In this document: piece by piece, positions 1 to 5,412 of the stretch
Numbering within the stretch: position 1 is the stretch's first letter
Layout of the letters: each line of letters opens with the position of its first letter
Origin: Moraxellaceae bacterium
Lineage (GTDB): Bacteria > Pseudomonadota > Gammaproteobacteria > Pseudomonadales > Moraxellaceae
NCBI GenBank assembly: GCA_030684415.1
Contig: JAUXNL010000455.1
Coordinates: 1-6,853 of the forward strand
Direction of reading: 5' to 3'
Length of the DNA: 6,853 nt
Program-made: the position numbers and the translations under genes
The notes under the pieces: generated by a model
Told to the model about the DNA's origin: nothing
Database searches by the model: none
Seen by the model: only the letters and a program-made list of their open reading frames with translations

Positions 1-1259
1 ACTGTCCTCACTGCGAAACCGGGTGTAATGACTGCCTCTTGGACTCGCAGAGCCGTCACGATTTTGAGCGAATCAATCGTAAACTCGCCAAGGACTGGTT
101 GGGAGATGAGTTTAGCTACCACATAGGCATGAGGGATGAGGCAAAACTTGGATTTACCGATGGACACTACGCCCCGGGGAGCATTGAAAATGTTTTGCGC
201 CGATTGATTAATGGCGGCGCCGAGGAGTTGATTCTAGTTCTGTCCGCAGATACCCATGAGTGGGATATGGTAGCGCCGCAGTTTGTCAAAGCGCTGCAGC
301 ACTATGTTGTCCATGATGGTTTAAAGCTGCGGTTAGTTGTGCCAGCCACTATTGCCAATATCGAGGACACGCAGATCCTCAAAGATCTTCAGAGATTTGA
401 GTTCCTAGGTGTATCAATCTGCACTGCGGTTAAGACATTAAACCCATCGATCGTTGCGCAGGCAATCACGGGCTATCAAATCACAACACTTGCATCTCGA
501 AGTATTCGCGTCACTTTGCCAGGTGAGCACTGGCATCAAAGCGATGAGATTGTTGTGGTATCCAAATCAGAGCCAATCCTACAAACCAATTTGATTGAAA
601 TTAGCCCAGCAGTTAAATCGGACAATTTCTTTATTAAAGACCTTTCGATATCAAGTGAGCTCAACGGCAGGTATGCATCGTTTGGGATAAAATTTTGGGC
701 CTACATTGCAGAGCAGGATGAGCGGATTGCCAGATCGCTTTCACAATCAAAAATTCAGAAAATCAGCTATTCAGATCGTTACCTGCAAAACCCGGTCGCA
801 ATTGCGTTATTAGGATCAATCTTTTTTGCCCTAAAGCCAACAATTGATCAGTCAGCAGAGGTCGGCATCCATACCTTGTTCAAAACTGTTCAAGTCACAG
901 GGAAAAAGATTCACGATGACTGGTGCGATCAGGACGATTATGAAAAATATGCCAAAACCTGGTTATCGGGTATGACTGGGCGCCCCATCAAACTCCTAAT
1001 GGCCGGTTCAAATCGGGACATTCCACACAGGCGGCAACTATCAATCACTTTCAACGATGGCCATGAATTGAGGTTGCGTCTTGATCAGGGGTTTGGCTAC
1101 TGGCGACTGAAATTTTACAACTTCAATGATAACTTTTTTGACTTCAATGCGACTGCAAATGAGCAACTAACACTTATGGTGGAGCGTGTGGAGCGTGCAG
1201 AGGTCAACAATTTTGATCAAAAGTGGAGCACTGATATTTTGATTGAACTCTCGAAGTAG
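1..1259 (+). CDS. C-terminal part of a large DUF1998/MZB-type helicase-like protein (5' truncated by window edge)
   Basis: The reading frame is open from base 3 to the TAG at 1257-1259, so about 418 residues are visible and the start lies outside the window. The TTG at 39 is not believable as the start because a coding-looking segment precedes it: CPHCETGCNDCLLD, giving Cys spacing CxxC-x3-CxxC. A cluster of this form, followed by a polar stretch and an Arg-Lys-rich helix (RINRKLAKDWL), is typical of the region after the helicase core in DUF1998/MZB proteins, where the cysteines bind zinc. No Walker or DEAD motifs are present; they would lie upstream. The remaining ~390 residues contain conserved-looking blocks (SYSDRYL near 775, PHRRQLSITF near 1024, LDQGFGYWR near 1080) that I do not recognise with certainty. 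A defence helicase, for example a DpdJ-like protein, is possible but is inference. Part of the 3' region is duplicated as a remnant at 4866-4970. Confidence 0.6.
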   Translation, partial: CPHCETGCNDCLLDSQSRHDFERINRKLAKDWLGDEFSYHIGMRDEAKLGFTDGHYAPGSIENVLRRLINGGAEELILVLSADTHEWDMVAPQFVKALQHYVVHDGLKLRLVVPATIANIEDTQILKDLQRFEFLGVSICTAVKTLNPSIVAQAITGYQITTLASRSIRVTLPGEHWHQSDEIVVVSKSEPILQTNLIEISPAVKSDNFFIKDLSISSELNGRYASFGIKFWAYIAEQDERIARSLSQSKIQKISYSDRYLQNPVAIALLGSIFFALKPTIDQSAEVGIHTLFKTVQVTGKKIHDDWCDQDDYEKYAKTWLSGMTGRPIKLLMAGSNRDIPHRRQLSITFNDGHELRLRLDQGFGYWRLKFYNFNDNFFDFNATANEQLTLMVERVERAEVNNFDQKWSTDILIELSK

Positions 1260-1326
1260 ATATAGGTGTCAGATACCAGCTAAATACGGGGGAAATGAAG
1301 TCCGATAATTGGCATTGTCGGACGTA

Positions 1327-1498
1327 TGTTGATTTGCATGCTCGTTTAACCCACTTCCTGTGACTTTTGCATCGAATCTTTGACCCATTCTCAGTCACCC
1401 GTGGTGCGAGCTTGCAGGCTCTAATGTGGGTAAAAGTTAAATACAGCTGCTGGGTCAGTTGTGGATGTAATTCAATATCTAGGTACTTACGGCAGCCA
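1327..1498 (+). repeat. IS21-like end-bearing non-coding repeat, copy 1
   Basis: The segment opens with TGTTGA and holds a left block, GTGACTTTTGCA (1360-1371) followed by TGACCCA (1381-1387). About 65 bp further on is an inverted counterpart, GGGTCAG (1452-1458) followed by TGGATG (1462-1467), and the segment ends in GGCAGCCA (1491-1498). The same blocks in the same order recur at 6596-6780. IS21-family elements are known to have ends built of several short repeats, and GACCCA plus ACTTTTGCA resembles such ends from memory. Two facing end blocks with only about 65 bp between them, and no istA or istB, suggest a deletion derivative or MITE-like element. The outer boundaries are approximate and no target duplication was identified. 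Confidence 0.45.
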
Positions 1499-1591
1499 TT
1501 TTGTAACGTTAAAAGCAGTCTGGGGAATTGGGGTAAGTCCAGTTTTTCCAGATTAGTTGAGCACTACACTATTAACCGGCCTGCCAGAAAC

Positions 1592-1606
1592 TAACCAACT
1601 AGGTTA
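1592..1606. promoter_or_regulatory. MqsA operator palindrome upstream of mqsRA
   Basis: TAACCAACTAGGTTA is a 15-base palindrome with one mismatched pair. It matches the known E. coli MqsA-binding site of the form AACCT-N3-AGGTT in length and at all but one arm position. It lies just upstream of the mqsR start and overlaps a possible -10 hexamer, TATATT (1605-1610). MqsA bound here would block RNA polymerase, as in the autoregulated E. coli operon. No good -35 is visible at the expected distance (TGCCAG at 1582-1587). The predicted transcript start is very close to the mqsR GTG, so the leader would be short or absent. Confidence 0.75.
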
Positions 1607-1616
1607 TATTGTTGGG

Positions 1617-1933
1617 GTGGAAAAATTCACCCCTCACTGCAAACTATCTATCGTCAAAAAGTCGATAGTTGAGCCGAAGGTGCGTACCACAGCCTCGCGC
1701 GAACAGGCGCTTCCGAGTTGGGGTTAACTCTCTCAGATATGCTTGGTGTTGTGAGGGGGCTGACGCGAGCGGACTTTTATAAGAGCATGACGACACATGC
1801 TGACCATACAGTGTGGCAGGATGTGTACCGCCCAAAAATACAAGTGGGCGATATCTATTTGAAGCTGACGTTTGTTGACGATTGGCTAATTGTGTCCTTT
1901 AAGGAGTTAAACGATGAAATGTCCTGTTTGTGA
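1617..1933 (+). pseudogene. mqsR: mqsR toxin gene, disrupted by a -1 frameshift
   Basis: MqsR is the RelE-like mRNA interferase of the MqsR/MqsA system and cleaves mRNA mainly at GCU. From the GTG at 1617 the frame reads MEKFTPHCKLSIVKK...VRTT, colinear with E. coli MEKRTPH...VKK...VRTT through residue 25. It then runs out of family similarity and stops at about 1725. From base 1691 a frame shifted by one continues as SLARTGASELGL, then DFYKSMTTHADHTVWQDVY and YLK...LIVSFKE, keeping E. coli numbering if one base is restored near 1689-1691. The catalytic positions K56, Q68 and Y81 are all present in the downstream part. The restored product would be about 105 residues, with a short C-terminal extension past the usual SFKE end that overlaps the mqsA start by 20 bp. 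A TTG at 1718 could give only a 71-residue fragment without the N-terminal third. A sequencing error is the main alternative. Confidence 0.85.
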
Positions 1934-2315
1934 CACAGCGCAGCTAATCCGCGATACACGCGATGTGTCTTACATATATAAAGGCGAAACCACTGTTATC
2001 ACGAAAGTGACAGGGGATTTCTGCCCGGCCTGCGCAGAGTCAATTTTGGATGTTAATGAGTCCGACCGTGTCATGCATCAAATGAATGCATTTGCAAAGC
2101 AAGTCAATGCGGCGATTGTCGATCCAGCTTTTATCGTAAAAGTTCGTAAAAAACTCAATCTAGGCCAGCGTGAGGCCGCCGAAATCTTCGGGGGTGGCAT
2201 CAACGCCTTTTCGCGCTATGAGAAAGGTAAAACTAAACCGCCGTTGGCTTTGGTGAAGCTGCTGCAGCTTTTGGATCGTCACCCTGATCTGATTAATGAG
2301 CTTAAAACAGGCTAA
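1914..2315 (+). CDS. mqsA: MqsA antitoxin / transcriptional repressor
   Basis: The 133-residue product matches E. coli MqsA (131 residues) end to end. The N-terminal zinc domain has ligands C3, C6, C37 and C40 and normally wraps the MqsR toxin. The C-terminal helix-turn-helix (about residues 70-130) contains FIVKVRKKL and GGGINAFSRYEKG, including N97 and R101, the residues that contact DNA in the E. coli protein. The ATG at 1914 sits 7 bases after a GGAG Shine-Dalgarno, which itself lies inside the end of mqsR, so translation of the pair was probably coupled. The likely target is the palindrome at 1592-1606. Nothing suggests damage, so the repressor should still work although its toxin partner is frameshifted. 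Confidence 0.95.
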   Translation: MKCPVCDTAQLIRDTRDVSYIYKGETTVITKVTGDFCPACAESILDVNESDRVMHQMNAFAKQVNAAIVDPAFIVKVRKKLNLGQREAAEIFGGGINAFSRYEKGKTKPPLALVKLLQLLDRHPDLINELKTG

Positions 2316-2521
2316 GGTTTCGCACGCTGAAGTGCTCAACTAATCTCGGACAATGTTTTAGATAGATTGGTCTGATCCGGGTTTCTCAGGCACGCCTCTG
2401 GACTTCGTCCAGTATCATAGATATATCTGATCCTCAAAATGAGGCGACCTCGAAGATGTTTCTATCGGGGGAACCGCGCCGTTAAAACACTTAAACCGAA
2501 TTTGCTTTCCTCCATCGAATA
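2316..2521. other. Convergent intergenic region without a gene
   Basis: mqsA and the minus-strand phosphoesterase converge on this 206-base gap. I see no credible ORF. Two small perfect hairpins occur, CTGGACTTCGTCCAG at 2398-2412 (6-bp stem, 3-base loop) and CCTCAAAATGAGG at 2432-2444 (5-bp stem). Neither is followed by a T run on either strand, so they are not convincing intrinsic terminators. Confidence 0.4.
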
Positions 2522-3271
2522 TCACTCAAGCTCTACAATGCCGGCCGCCTGAAAGGCATAGTTTTCCTCACCCTTGTACCCTCTTGGGTTACAGACAACC
2601 CGGCAGTTACCGATCTCATAATCGTTACTTGAGTGGGTATGGCCATGAAACCAGAAATCTGGTTTTAGCTCCGTAATAAAACCCTCGAGATTCGAGGCAT
2701 ACGCTGCGCTGGTCATGTCCTCCCTATACATTTCAAATACTGATCTTAAACTTGGCGCATGATGGGTGATGACGATATTCTTTTCACAGTCTGACGCCAG
2801 CAGGCTTCGTCTGAGCCAAGAGATCGAATGTTGGTGAATTGCTGCCAAATCCATTGCCCTGACTTTCGAGTATGAAAGATCTTTGCGGATCATTTTATAG
2901 TCATTCATTACCTGTTGGCAGTGAAAACCGGCCAGCGGGGCATCGCCAAAAAGTTCAAAATTAGTCCAAAGCGTCGCGCCGTGGAATTTGATCCCGTCAA
3001 TTTCCACCGACTCATTCTCAAGAACGTGTATTGCTTTGCCAGCGGCAGCTGCCTTGGTTTTTTTGATCAGACCAGGATAACTGTGCCCATAGTATTCGTG
3101 ATTACCGAGTACATAGATAACAGGGCAGCCAAAATTTTGTGAGACAGCCCATTCCACACCTTTGACTCCCACATGGATATCCCCAGCGAGCACAACCACA
3201 TCGGCCTTCTCTTGCGGAGGCTCAAATGGCCCAAACTCTACGTGCAGGTCACTGTATAGGCGAATTCTCAT
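2522..3271 (-). CDS. Calcineurin-like metallophosphoesterase (249 aa)
   Basis: This is a single-domain, cytoplasmic metallophosphoesterase with the full set of two-metal-site motifs: D8-x-H10 (SDLH), G30-D31, G56-N57-H58-E59, H170/H171 (THHAP) and G210-H211-T212-H213. No signal peptide or membrane segment is seen. The substrate cannot be read from the sequence; family members hydrolyse phosphomono- or diesters, including nucleotides and nucleic acids. The ATG at 3271 is chosen because the first strand of the fold (MRIRLYSDLH) begins there directly. It overlaps by ATGA the end of a possible 41-residue ORF at 3268-3393, which would allow coupled translation; its own Shine-Dalgarno is poor (GAGG about 10 bases upstream). 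The protein is clearly related to the divergent neighbour at 3545-4348: compare LENESVEIDGI with LENDSVEIQGI. Confidence 0.88.
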   Translation of the reverse strand: MRIRLYSDLHVEFGPFEPPQEKADVVVLAGDIHVGVKGVEWAVSQNFGCPVIYVLGNHEYYGHSYPGLIKKTKAAAAGKAIHVLENESVEIDGIKFHGATLWTNFELFGDAPLAGFHCQQVMNDYKMIRKDLSYSKVRAMDLAAIHQHSISWLRRSLLASDCEKNIVITHHAPSLRSVFEMYREDMTSAAYASNLEGFITELKPDFWFHGHTHSSNDYEIGNCRVVCNPRGYKGEENYAFQAAGIVELE

Positions 3272-3393
3272 GAGTCCATTGCCTCATTTTCTATCAGAGC
3301 AACCACCCCTTGAGTCACAGGGAAAGTGACATGATCTGGGTTTTGACTGAAGTGGTTGGTGGTCGGCCTCGCTTGAGTTTTTGCGTTGATCAC
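3268..3393 (-). CDS. Possible 41-residue ORF overlapping the phosphoesterase start
   Basis: On the minus strand a GTG at 3393 opens a 41-residue frame that ends in TGA at 3268, overlapping the ATG of the phosphoesterase as ATGA. An AGGAG ribosome binding site (minus-strand 3408-3404) lies 10 bases before the GTG. The product has a disordered-looking N-terminus (INAKTQARPTTNHF), a short strand-like stretch (HVTFPVTQGVVALIE) and an acidic end (ENEAMDS), with no cysteine and no membrane segment. I recognise no family. The tight ATGA coupling and the ribosome binding site argue that it is real; the short length and the GTG start argue for caution. Confidence 0.4.
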   Translation of the reverse strand: MINAKTQARPTTNHFSQNPDHVTFPVTQGVVALIENEAMDS

Positions 3394-3434
3394 TTGGTTG
3401 ACGCTCCTATAAGTTCATTGCCCAAGAATACTCC

Positions 3435-3463
3435 TTGCGCAGGCGGATGTCACGTCTTATAAT
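3435..3463 (+). promoter_or_regulatory. Probable sigma70 promoter for the rightward phosphoesterase
   Basis: A consensus -10, TATAAT (3458-3463), is preceded at exactly 17 bp by TTGCGC (3435-3440), which keeps the important TTG of the -35. Transcription would start near 3470, leaving a leader of about 75 bases. That leader is very AT-rich, with an inverted repeat whose arms are GATATAT and ATATATC around 3477-3499. The same 273-bp gap must also hold the leftward promoter, so the two phosphoesterase genes may share regulation. Confidence 0.5.
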
Positions 3464-3544
3464 TTGTAACGCTTTGATATATATATAAATAATATATCAT
3501 TTATTATTCCGATCTTTTGGCAAATAATAATTCAGGTAACAGGA

Positions 3545-4348
3545 ATGGACAAAAAAGAACTCCGCATAGCCTTCGCTTCAGACCTGCATTTAAGGCGTTT
3601 TGCAACATGGACATGGGACAATTATCTGAGTTTTCCGCAGTATGCCGATGTCATCGTCCTGGCGGGTGATATTGGTGAAGGTCATAAGACAACGATCGTA
3701 GTGGTCGAGGATCTGGCCCGAAAATATCCAAACTCACAGCTCGTTGTTGTGGCAGGAAATCATGAGTTTTACAATTGCGACGAGGACTATCTTTTGAGAA
3801 CAATCCGCCAGACGTTTGCCGATAACGAGCGCGTTCATTTTCTTGAAAACGATAGTGTCGAGATACAGGGAATAACGTTTTTAGGCTGCACATTGTGGAG
3901 CGACTTTTCAATCTGTGGTGATGTTCGGATTGCCAGGGCGGCCGCTAAGCAAAACGTTGCAGACTTCACCTACATCCATTCTCACGGAAAAGACTTCACC
4001 CCGGCACATGCTGCAAGGAAATTTCGAGCAAGTCGCCGTTTTCTGAATCAAGCGCTTGCGAACTGTCAGCCCGAGAATACCGTTGTCGTCACGCATTTCT
4101 CCCCAGGACTTGAGACGGCCAACCCGCTTTTCGATAAAAGCCCGATCACTGCTTACTTTCAAAGCAATGTCATCGATCTGATCGAAACACATCAGCCAGC
4201 GGTTTGGATTTACGGCCACAATCACTACAGTGCTGAACTTCAGATTGGACGCACAAAAGTTGTCAGCAATCAGCTGGGTTATGGCGCCGAGATTGGGACA
4301 ATTCCGGCGTATGACCCCTCCAAAGTTATCGTGTTGGAAGGCATTTGA
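3545..4348 (+). CDS. Calcineurin-like metallophosphoesterase (267 aa), divergent paralogue
   Basis: The protein has all the expected metallophosphoesterase motifs: D13-x-H15 (SDLH), G41-D42, G71-N72-H73-E74, H184 (VVTHFSPG) and G224-H225-N226-H227. It is soluble, with no signal peptide. The architecture and several non-catalytic blocks match the leftward gene at 2522-3271 (VIVLAGDI, GNHE-F/Y-Y, LEN-x-SVEI, TLW-x-x-F, P-x-x-W-x-x-GHxH), so the two are paralogues, but they are diverged enough to be an old duplication or two separately acquired members. The ATG at 3545 follows TTCAGGTAACAGGA; AGGT sits about 7 bases upstream. The gene probably uses the promoter at 3435-3463. No clear terminator follows; the stop is only 3 bases from minus-strand open sequence beginning at 4352. 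Substrate unknown. Confidence 0.88.
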   Translation: MDKKELRIAFASDLHLRRFATWTWDNYLSFPQYADVIVLAGDIGEGHKTTIVVVEDLARKYPNSQLVVVAGNHEFYNCDEDYLLRTIRQTFADNERVHFLENDSVEIQGITFLGCTLWSDFSICGDVRIARAAAKQNVADFTYIHSHGKDFTPAHAARKFRASRRFLNQALANCQPENTVVVTHFSPGLETANPLFDKSPITAYFQSNVIDLIETHQPAVWIYGHNHYSAELQIGRTKVVSNQLGYGAEIGTIPAYDPSKVIVLEGI

Positions 4349-4351
4349 AGG

Positions 4352-4501
4352 TTACTCTCGCGGTAATAGCGGAGCCATCTCGCGGAACTCCCAGTCAACT
4401 CTCAGACGAGTGTTTTTTGTCGCAGTTACACGACGAACATACTCAAGTTTCAACGGTGACATCAGTTTTGAAAGTAACTGAGTAGTGAAACGCGGCGTCA
4501 A
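4352..4501 (-). pseudogene. Short open stretch in frame after the broken gene; possible gene remnant
   Basis: The minus-strand frame that ends at 4517 stays open past its stop down to another TAA at 4352-4354. It can be read from a TTG at 4501 (49 residues) or an ATG at 4462 (36 residues). The translation looks protein-like, with mixed charged and hydrophobic residues such as PLKLEYVRRVTATK and LRVDWEFREMAPLL. Neither start has a Shine-Dalgarno. The simplest reading is that this is the C-terminal remnant of the gene at 4517-4813, cut off by a second in-frame stop; a chance ORF is the alternative. I recognise no family. Confidence 0.25.
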
Positions 4502-4516
4502 GTGGCAATGATTGAC

Positions 4517-4813
4517 TTAAGTATCTAACAGTCCGCTCAACTGACGACTAAGCCTGTCACGAAGTCTTGGCAGATTTGAGCCCCATCCGGCACGAACAAC
4601 TTCGCATGACTGCAGTTTTTCATCCGGGTATCTCGCAAAGAAACTATCGCTGACGCTGGGAAGCTTTGCAGTCTCGTCCGGGAAGCGAGACCGAATCACC
4701 ATGGCAGCAACCCTGAACACATTGGTCTCACGTGCGCTGTCCGGTTATAATTTATCCTGGGAGACCTCTACGCATTGGCGCAGCATCAGCGACTCCTTCT
4801 CTCGCGCATTCAT
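4517..4813 (-). pseudogene. Unknown 98-codon gene interrupted by an in-frame TAA at codon 23
   Basis: On the minus strand an ATG at 4813, with a good Shine-Dalgarno (GGGGTGA, about 5 bases upstream), opens MNAREKESLMLRQC...SQDKL. It meets TAA at 4747-4745, then continues in the same frame as PDSARETNVFRVAAMVIRSR and on to TAA at 4519-4517. With the internal stop read as a sense codon the product would be 98 residues, soluble, mostly helical and rich in Arg and Asp, with one Trp (AGWGSNLPRLRDRL). Only the second part could be expressed from an internal GTG at 4720, giving 67 residues with no evident ribosome binding site. I do not recognise the family. The good start signal immediately ahead of the truncated first part is what suggests a nonsense-inactivated gene rather than a chance frame. 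Confidence 0.5.
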
Positions 4814-4865
4814 GTAAGTCACCCCGGAAATAAATTTGCTTATATTGGTAGAATTCGCGATTAAA

Positions 4866-4970
4866 TTCTATCAGAAGGGCATCTTATTAAACTTGACTTA
4901 GCCGCCTCAAACCGTGATATCCCCCCACCGTCGCCAACTCTCGATCACCTTTGATGATGGTCATGAACTG
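4866..4970 (+). pseudogene. Frameshifted remnant of a second copy of the helicase-like gene's 3' region
   Basis: Bases 4877-4970 align with 978-1070 of the helicase-like gene on the same strand: about 64 of 93 bases are identical, with one extra C in the run of six Cs at 4921-4926. Correcting that base gives IKLDLAASNRDIP then HRRQLSITFDDGHEL, against IKLLMAGSNRDIP-HRRQLSITFNDGHEL. That is about 25 of 31 residues identical, and most base differences are at third codon positions. A weaker match (LSE against LSG) extends the left edge to about 4866. Similarity stops sharply after 4970, where the zinc-ribbon coding sequence runs in from the other strand. This is a decayed paralogue, not a simple recent duplication. 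It produces no protein. Confidence 0.8.
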
Positions 4971-5097
4971 CTGTCTCACGAAAATCTACTTCGGCGGTTA
5001 TGTGATTGCAATCTTTGCAGATCCGATCGCCAGTATCCCATCCCTTAATTTTCTCCTTCCCAGTATGAGTTGAGCCACATTTTGGACATTCGTACAT
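4945..5097 (-). CDS. Small zinc-ribbon protein (50 aa)
   Basis: The chosen ATG at 5097 gives a 50-residue product beginning MYECPKCGSTHTG, with Cys pairs C4/C7 and C27/C30 (CPKC-x19-CKDC), a standard zinc ribbon. GAGAGG lies about 8 bases upstream. The frame is open upstream to 5163, but that part is AT-rich and unlike the ribbon, so the inner start is preferred. The protein is presumably cytoplasmic and binds one zinc; its partner is unknown. Its last ~9 codons (TAVHDHHQR) lie on the antisense of the helicase-gene remnant at 4866-4970. The original C-terminus has therefore probably been replaced at a recombination junction near 4970. Confidence 0.65.
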   Translation of the reverse strand: MYECPKCGSTHTGKEKIKGWDTGDRICKDCNHITAEVDFRETAVHDHHQR

Positions 5098-5157
5098 ATT
5101 AATAACCCTCTCAATTAATAGTATTAGTAATTCGAGCTTCGACTTATTAAGCACTCT

Positions 5158-5177
5158 AAACAATCTAAAAATTGTTT
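5158..5177. promoter_or_regulatory. AT-rich inverted repeat upstream of the zinc-ribbon gene
   Basis: AAACAAT-CTAAAA-ATTGTTT is a perfect 7-bp inverted repeat with a 6-base centre, about 60 bases upstream of the zinc-ribbon start. It could be an operator or a weak hairpin. No convincing -35/-10 pair was found around it, so its role is not established. Confidence 0.25.
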
Positions 5178-5306
5178 TCCCAGATTATTTTTACAAGTTT
5201 TGAGGCGTCCATTTAAACCGGATTATATTGATCCTATTAACCTAGTTTCGATTTGAGGCAACATGGGCTTGCGCAGTTCCGAGGCAATCTTCCCGGTTTG
5301 TAGTGG

Positions 5307-5398
5307 CCTAGTGAACCGGGACACCATTTATGGTGATATTGGACGGCACCGAGTTTGCTGGGCACTCCACGATTTCTGTAGTGTCCGGGATATCTAGT
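5307..5398. repeat. Inverted repeat bounded by CTAG, possible tiny mobile-element relic
   Basis: The left arm CCTAGTGAACCGGGACAC (5307-5324) pairs with the right arm GTGTCCGGGATATCTAGT (5381-5398) at about 13 of 18 positions. CTAG lies at the outer side of each arm (5308-5311 and 5394-5397) and 82 bp lie between the two CTAGs. A separate perfect palindrome, CACCATTTATGGTG, lies at 5322-5335. CTAG is a common target duplication for some IS5-group elements, but the arms match no end I know. The rest of 5164-5412 shows no convincing gene. Confidence 0.25.
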
Positions 5399-5412
5399 AG
5401 TACCCGTACGGA

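Larger units (their letters stand above)
1260..1616. other. Intergenic region between the helicase-like gene and mqsRA
   Basis: There is no credible gene in these roughly 350 bases on either strand. The short open frames have no ribosome binding site and no family-like sequence. The interval holds an IS21-like repeat (1327-1498) and, at its right end, the mqsRA operator and promoter. No strong terminator follows the helicase-like gene: I see no GC-rich hairpin with a T run between 1260 and 1326. Confidence 0.5.

Noticed and set aside
1367..1594. 75-codon open frame on the plus strand
   Set aside because: It falls inside the IS21-like repeat and the mqsRA promoter region, and its composition (many Ser, Cys, Arg) is typical of translated non-coding DNA.
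1680..1700. Programmed ribosomal frameshift in mqsR
   Set aside because: No slippery heptamer at the junction (the sequence reads ACCACAGCC), and MqsR is not known to use frameshifting.
1644..1835. 63-codon open frame on the minus strand
   Set aside because: It lies antisense to mqsR, whose coding sense is certain from family similarity; no ribosome binding site and no protein-like features.
2398..2444. Terminators after mqsA
   Set aside because: Short perfect hairpins exist but neither has a following T run, so intrinsic termination is not supported.
3651..4225. Two minus-strand open frames (86 and 105 codons) across the right phosphoesterase
   Set aside because: Both are antisense to a gene with all catalytic motifs present; they are shadows.
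5263..5397. 44-residue ATG frame on the plus strand with GAGG a few bases upstream
   Set aside because: No family-like pattern; it spans the CTAG-bounded inverted repeat and the spacing to GAGG is short. Probably chance.
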